From an uncultured Treponema sp. (GTDB taxonomy: Bacteria; Spirochaetota; Spirochaetia; Treponematales; Treponemataceae), in assembly GCA_905372345.1 (NCBI GenBank), contig CAJPPE010000115.1:1-5863 (forward strand): 5,863 nt of DNA, written 5' to 3'. Numbering within the stretch: the first letter of the stretch is position 1; every line of letters starts with the position of its first letter. The notes under the pieces were generated by a model. It made no database searches. It worked only from the letters and a program-made list of their open reading frames with translations, and was not told the origin of the DNA. A program made the position numbers and the translations under genes. Positions 5,863 to 5,863 of the stretch are shown here, one piece after another.

Positions 5863-5863
5863 A

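Overview
The window looks like the chromosome of an oral or host-associated treponeme, most likely Treponema denticola or a close relative. I infer this from the AT-rich sequence, the spirochaete-style lipoprotein signal (LLFG-C), and the gene order mreD - PBP2 - rodA, which resembles the cell-shape cluster I recall from T. pallidum. Species assignment is inference; no database was searched. Nothing suggests a phage, insertion sequence, CRISPR array or recent transfer. No stretch longer than 300 bases lacks a gene.

Layout, left to right. Positions 1-219 (+) are the 3' end of an unrecognised gene that enters from outside the window and ends in a pattern like the last strand of an outer-membrane beta-barrel. 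It converges on galM (minus strand, about 216-1271, aldose 1-epimerase), and the two stop codons overlap. A 72-78 base divergent gap follows, holding the galM promoter candidate and the start of a PhnD-type substrate-binding lipoprotein (1350-2345, +). Just downstream is a near-consensus promoter (TTGACA - 17 bp - TATACT) that serves a single initiator tRNA-fMet (2410-2482), closed by a clear intrinsic terminator (2492-2518).

The right-hand 3.3 kb is the end of a minus-strand cell-wall elongation operon, read right to left: mreD (only its last 62 codons, 5674-5862), mrdA/PBP2 (3834-5687) and rodA (2536-3837). mreD overlaps mrdA by 14 nt, and mrdA overlaps rodA by 4 nt (ATGA). RodA (SEDS glycan polymerase) and PBP2 (class B transpeptidase) form the synthase that polymerises and crosslinks lateral-wall peptidoglycan. 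MreD is the membrane partner linking it to MreB/MreC, whose genes probably lie just beyond the right edge. PBP2 carries SxxK, SxD and KTG motifs, and RodA carries the conserved catalytic Asp in a QSTDF context, so both look functional.

The window is mostly conserved core genome. Points worth a second look are a RodA roughly 60-70 residues longer than the E. coli protein, the extra length being a membrane hairpin before the catalytic loop; a Cys/Cys/His/Cys set in PBP2 that fits a structural zinc site; a PhnD-like lipoprotein with no ABC partners beside it and an Ala where E. coli PhnD probably has its ligand-binding Asp; and an isolated initiator tRNA with an unusually strong promoter.
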